DNA of 8,726 bases, taken from Dehalococcoidia bacterium. GTDB taxonomy: Bacteria; Chloroflexota; Dehalococcoidia; GIF9; AB-539-J10. Below, piece after piece: positions 5,763 through 8,726 of this stretch. A program made the position numbers and the translations under genes. The stretch is from contig DAOVDO010000030.1 in NCBI GenBank assembly GCA_030669525.1, positions 1 to 8,726 of the forward strand, written 5' to 3'. The notes under the pieces are model-generated. The model was given only the letters and a program-made list of their open reading frames with translations, had not been told where the DNA came from and did no database searches. The number at the start of each line of letters is the position of its first letter. Position 1 is the first letter of the stretch.

Positions 5763-6441
5763 CGACATAATTGCCTTAATCAAGGAGAACGTCATACAGG
5801 GAAGAACCACCAGTGCTGATGAAGGAATAGACGAGGCTTTAGTAGGAAAACCTGGAGTGCTGGAATTAACACAACTGGCGATTAAAAACAACATCGCCCT
5901 AGAGACAATCATAGCGAAGGGCTTAACCGAGGGCATGCAGGTTGTAGGAGACAAGTTTGAATCGAAAGAGTATTTTATTCCAGACATGTTGGCCTCAGCT
6001 GAGGCAGTAAGCAAAGCTATGGATATTCTAAGGCCATACCTTGAAAAATCCAAGGTCGCATCCAAGGGAAAATTTGTTATAGCTACTGTGAAGGGAGACC
6101 TGCACGATATCGGCAAGAATATCGTTGCTATCCTGCTCAGGGGTACTGGATATGAAGTAAAGGACCTGGGTATAGACGTTCCCACGGAAAAGATTGTGCA
6201 GGCAGTCATTAAATATAAGCCAGATTTTCTGGGACTTTCGGCTCTATTGACCACCACAATGGTCGTTATGGGAGAGGTAATCAAAGCATTAAAGGAAAAC
6301 AATCTCAGAGATACAGTTAAAGTTCTAGTCGGAGGAGCAGCAGTCTCTGAAGAGTTTGCCCAGGAAATAGGAGCAGATGCCTACTGCCTGGACGGTTTTG
6401 ACGCTATCGAAGTACTAGAAAAATTTCAAGGAGGAGCATAA
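5755..6441 (+). CDS. methylamine-type corrinoid protein (MtbC/MttC/MtgC-like)
   Basis: Cytoplasmic cobalamin-binding shuttle that accepts the methyl group from an MttB-type enzyme on Co(I) and passes it on. The 228 residues follow the two-domain plan: a helical cap (about 1-95, with GLTEGMQVVGDKFESKEYFIPDM-type sequence) and a Rossmann-like B12 domain (about 103-226). The signature D115-L-H117-D118-I-G120 supplies the lower-axial histidine ligand. The later LGLSALLTTTM and VGGAAV segments line the nucleotide tail of base-off/His-on cobalamin. The ATG at 5755 is preferred to that at 5737 because AGGGAG (5741-5746) lies eight bases before it and N-termini beginning MSDD- or MAD-like are usual. 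The start overlaps the end of copy 2 (ATGTCTGA). Reactivation of accidental Co(II) would need a RamA/RACE protein, which is absent here. Confidence 0.95.
   Translation: MSDDIIALIKENVIQGRTTSADEGIDEALVGKPGVLELTQLAIKNNIALETIIAKGLTEGMQVVGDKFESKEYFIPDMLASAEAVSKAMDILRPYLEKSKVASKGKFVIATVKGDLHDIGKNIVAILLRGTGYEVKDLGIDVPTEKIVQAVIKYKPDFLGLSALLTTTMVVMGEVIKALKENNLRDTVKVLVGGAAVSEEFAQEIGADAYCLDGFDAIEVLEKFQGGA
6429..6435 (+). promoter_or_regulatory. strong ribosome binding site of the AsnB-like gene
   Basis: AAGGAGG lies inside the last codons of the corrinoid gene, eight bases before the ATG at 6444. It fixes the Met-Ala-Gly N-terminus, which decides that the usual catalytic cysteine at position 2 is really absent. 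Only two bases separate the genes. Confidence 0.85.
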
Positions 6442-6443
6442 GC

Positions 6444-7913
6444 ATGGCAGGAATAGCAGGAACTCAAAATAGTGACAATAGCGTATTAAGCTCTATGCTC
6501 AATAAAATCAAGCATAGAGGCCCGCACGAGACCTGGATAAACCAAACAGGAAATATCAACCTGGGATGCTGCGAGTTGAATGTGGCTGGTAACTCCAAGA
6601 CTGGATCACATCACACGTCTATAGACCACAAAGCAGTCGTCCTGGATGGACGCATATATAACCCGGAAGAACCCGGAGTTAGCGATGCGCAAGCTTTACT
6701 GCGTTTCTACGAAAAATTCGGCAGCCAGTTTACAGAGAAGGTGGATGGAGACTTTGCCTGTGCTATAGCTGATGGGGATAAACTGATTCTGGCGCGTGAC
6801 GCCATAGGTGTTAAACCTCTGTACTACGGGCACCGTAACGGAAATTTATGTTTTGCCTCAGAGGCAAAAAGCTTTGTGGGTATAGCTGACGATGTCAAGG
6901 AATTTCCACCAGGATACGTTTATTCTCAAGAACTGGGATTTCAGAGATATACTTCCCAGGCGGTAGAAACACCCGAGTTCGAGAATCCCGAGCAGGCCAG
7001 AAGGATCCTCGTTCAATTGATGGAAGAGGCAACACAGAAACGCATGCAGGATAACGCTGCAGGAGGGATTCTTCTAAGCGGGGGGTTGGATAGCAGCATT
7101 ATAGCCTGCATCGCTAAGGAGATAAAACCAGAGATCGAAGCTTTTACGGTAAGTATGGAGGGAGGACAAGACCTGCCACTGGCTCGAGATGTAACCCGCT
7201 ATTTGGGTATTAAGCATCATGTGCTAATGTTTGGTGAAAAAGAGATAAATGAGATATTACCACAGGCCATCTATCACCAGGAGATGTTTGAAGAAAGCTG
7301 TGTACATGGCGCAATTGCCAATTTTCTGGCTGGACGATTCGCGAGTCCATGCACCAATTGTGTTCTGACAGGAGAGGGAGCAGATGAGTTCCTTGCGGGA
7401 TATGATGGCCAATTCAAACAGGGAAGTAACTGGGAGGAGGTAGCCAGCATAGTGGATAGGCTCATCACCGTAGCCCATAACACAGCGTTGCAAAGGTTAG
7501 ACAGACTGGCAGCAGCAAACTCCATAGAAACACGCACACCATTTATTGACCTGAAGGTAGTTGACTTCTGTGCCAAAATACCCCTGAATTGCAAGATCCA
7601 CGGTCCAGAACAAATTGGGAAGTGGATTCTGCGCCAGGCATTCGAAGGTCGCCTACCCAACCACATCATTTATCAGACAAAAAGGTTCTTTGCTCAGGGC
7701 TCAGGTGTAGCATCTATCATGCGCTCACAAGCTGATAAACACATCTCCAAAGCCGAGATCGCAAAGCATAATAAGGTTGAAGGCAACCCGCTGTTATCTT
7801 CCACGGAAGAGTTGTACTACTACCGAATGTTCAAGAAGATGTTCTCCCAACCTGCATTCGACCGCCTGGTAGGTAGATGGGACCCCTTCAGACCAGACTT
7901 CTTTGTCAGGTGA
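6444..7913 (+). CDS. AsnB-family (asparagine synthetase-like) protein with a disabled glutaminase domain
   Basis: Two-domain class II amidotransferase architecture, 489 residues (E. coli AsnB is about 550). The N-terminal Ntn domain (about 1-170) keeps the fold markers KHRGP (23-27), VVLDGRIYN (65-73), VDGDFACAIAD and ARDAIGVKPLYYG (117-129). However, the Cys nucleophile is Ala2, the arginine of the usual RLSIVD motif is Glu44, NGEIYN has become DGRIYN and RGPD has become RGPH. The C-terminal synthetase domain (about 185-489) looks intact: PP-loop SGGLDSS (212-218), LTGEGADEFLAGY (308-320), RLDRLAAANSIETRTPF (351-367) and a K--LRQAF segment (393-400). AsnB relatives without the cysteine are known, notably beta-lactam and carbapenam synthetases, which adenylate a carboxylate and use an amine other than glutamine-derived ammonia. 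The likely role is therefore ATP-dependent amide formation with free ammonia or another amine. Its place at the end of a methyl-transfer operon suggests a substrate or product of that pathway. Confidence 0.85.
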   Translation: MAGIAGTQNSDNSVLSSMLNKIKHRGPHETWINQTGNINLGCCELNVAGNSKTGSHHTSIDHKAVVLDGRIYNPEEPGVSDAQALLRFYEKFGSQFTEKVDGDFACAIADGDKLILARDAIGVKPLYYGHRNGNLCFASEAKSFVGIADDVKEFPPGYVYSQELGFQRYTSQAVETPEFENPEQARRILVQLMEEATQKRMQDNAAGGILLSGGLDSSIIACIAKEIKPEIEAFTVSMEGGQDLPLARDVTRYLGIKHHVLMFGEKEINEILPQAIYHQEMFEESCVHGAIANFLAGRFASPCTNCVLTGEGADEFLAGYDGQFKQGSNWEEVASIVDRLITVAHNTALQRLDRLAAANSIETRTPFIDLKVVDFCAKIPLNCKIHGPEQIGKWILRQAFEGRLPNHIIYQTKRFFAQGSGVASIMRSQADKHISKAEIAKHNKVEGNPLLSSTEELYYYRMFKKMFSQPAFDRLVGRWDPFRPDFFVR

Positions 7914-7991
7914 ATAAGTAAATACTGCTGAAATCCTATCTTAACTATCCTGGGTACAAGTAATCAGGTACGTAGATTCGTGACTCTTAGA

Positions 7992-7997
7992 TATGCT
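7992..7997 (+). promoter_or_regulatory. weak candidate -10 box before the HAD gene
   Basis: TATGCT lies 14 bases before the ATG at 8012, which would give a transcript with a very short leader and fits the missing Shine-Dalgarno. No -35 hexamer is recognisable at the usual distance. Confidence 0.2.
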
Positions 7998-8011
7998 ATC
8001 ATTACTCCTTC

Positions 8012-8650
8012 ATGATGAGCCGCATTGAACTAATCTCCTTCGATGCCGAAGGTACCCTGGTAACACCCGATTTCAGCCATACTATGTGGCACGAGGCTAT
8101 TCCAGCAGTGTACGCCGAGAGTAAAAGACTGGAAATCACTCAGGCTAAGAAATTCATTTGCGTTGAGTACGATAAAATCGGCGACCAGAAACTGGAGTGG
8201 TATGATATAAACTACTGGTTCAGATATCTCAAGCTGGGTAATCCAGAGACAGTGATACAAAGATGCCTGGATAAGCTGAGTTACTATCCAGAGGTTACTG
8301 AAGTCCTTTCCTCATTAAGCAAACAGTACAAGCTGATAGTAGCCTCAGGCACTCCACTGGAATTGCTGCACTACCTATTGCGGGATATAGAACCTTATTT
8401 TTCCCATGTCTTTTCCTCAACTTCGCATTACAGGCAATTAAAGACTCCTGATTTTTACCGTGGGATATGTAAGGAGATGGATATCCAGCCAGGTCAGGTT
8501 ATACATATAGGGGATAACTGGCAATTTGATTTCATTAATCCCAATCAGGTTGGAATAAAAGCCTTATACCTTGATAGGTCCGGAAACGATCATAAGGAAT
8601 CACTTACCAATTTGACCCAGTTAAAACAGCACCTGTCAACCCAGCTATGA
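8012..8650 (+). CDS. HAD-superfamily hydrolase (subfamily IA, phosphatase-like)
   Basis: A 212-residue protein of the haloacid dehalogenase-like superfamily, probably a Mg-dependent phosphatase of unknown substrate. Motif I is ISFDAEGTLV with nucleophile Asp11; the second acid, usually Asp, is Glu13. A helical cap covers about 20-95. Motif II is VASGT (110-114), motif III is Lys144 in LKTPDF and motif IV is HIGDNWQFDF with Asp168 and Asp173. A stop at 7988-7990 in the same frame limits the start to 8012 or 8015. Neither ATG has a clear Shine-Dalgarno, unlike every gene in the operon before it. It lies about 100 bp after the AsnB-like gene on the same strand with no terminator between, so read-through is possible. 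Dehalogenase function is less likely than phosphatase. Confidence 0.85.
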   Translation: MMSRIELISFDAEGTLVTPDFSHTMWHEAIPAVYAESKRLEITQAKKFICVEYDKIGDQKLEWYDINYWFRYLKLGNPETVIQRCLDKLSYYPEVTEVLSSLSKQYKLIVASGTPLELLHYLLRDIEPYFSHVFSSTSHYRQLKTPDFYRGICKEMDIQPGQVIHIGDNWQFDFINPNQVGIKALYLDRSGNDHKESLTNLTQLKQHLSTQL

Positions 8651-8701
8651 TAGCCAACTGATTACAGCAATCAACCTGTATTTCGTTTCACGGAAATTCA
8701 A

Positions 8702-8726
8702 ATGGACAGAGTCCTCATGGTGAGTC
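8702..8726 (+). CDS. possible start of another gene, cut by the window end
   Basis: An ATG at 8702 opens a frame reading MDRVLMVS to the end of the window. It has no clear ribosome binding site and only eight codons, so it cannot be assigned. The sequence 8651-8701 between it and the HAD stop shows no convincing terminator. Confidence 0.2.

Noticed and set aside
5655..6302. 215-codon minus-strand open frame opposite the corrinoid gene
   Set aside because: The plus strand carries the clear DLHDIG corrinoid motif. The antisense product has low-complexity Ser/Thr composition and no recognisable domain.

Overview
The window looks like accessory metabolism of an anaerobic bacterium, most likely a Dehalococcoidia-type Chloroflexota from sediment or groundwater. 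This placement is an inference from gene content: a branched-chain-amino-acid-type solute-binding lipoprotein with a long Pro-Ala linker after the lipid-anchor cysteine, paralogous non-pyrrolysine MttB-family methyltransferases, a relic of an HpaB-type hydroxylase, and AT-balanced codon use. There is no rRNA, tRNA or marker gene to confirm it.

Layout. (1) 1-227 is a leader with at most the last few codons of an upstream gene and a perfect Shine-Dalgarno sequence in front of a start-stop codon pair. (2) 231-1628 encodes a substrate-binding lipoprotein, closed by a strong and probably bidirectional terminator at 1640-1678. (3) 1704-2267 is a scar on the minus strand. The C-terminal end of an HpaB-family flavin hydroxylase is joined in frame to the N-terminal HTH part of an IS transposase, followed by what looks like the IS end with 21-bp direct repeats. 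(4) A near-consensus promoter at 2262-2290 starts at the edge of that scar and points at the main operon across a leader of about 410 nt. (5) 2707-7913 is a compact plus-strand operon: mttB-like 1, mttB-like 2, an MttC/MtbC-type corrinoid protein and an AsnB-family protein. The last three are tightly spaced or overlapping. (6) 8012-8650 encodes a HAD-superfamily hydrolase about 100 bp downstream. The last 25 bases may open another gene.

How the genes may work together. MttB-family proteins move a methyl group from a quaternary or tertiary amine to Co(I) of their corrinoid protein. Two divergent MttB paralogues share one corrinoid protein here. The enzyme that accepts the methyl group, the corrinoid reactivase and the transporter permease and ATPase subunits are not in the window. 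The most unusual component is the AsnB-family protein. Its synthetase half keeps the ATP-binding and acyl-adenylate motifs, but its glutaminase half has lost the nucleophilic cysteine (Met-Ala-Gly instead of Met-Cys-Gly) and other glutamine-binding residues. It therefore cannot be an ordinary glutamine-dependent asparagine synthetase. The operon may encode a methylamine-type demethylation route coupled to an ATP-dependent amide-forming step. That coupling is a hypothesis, not something the sequence proves.
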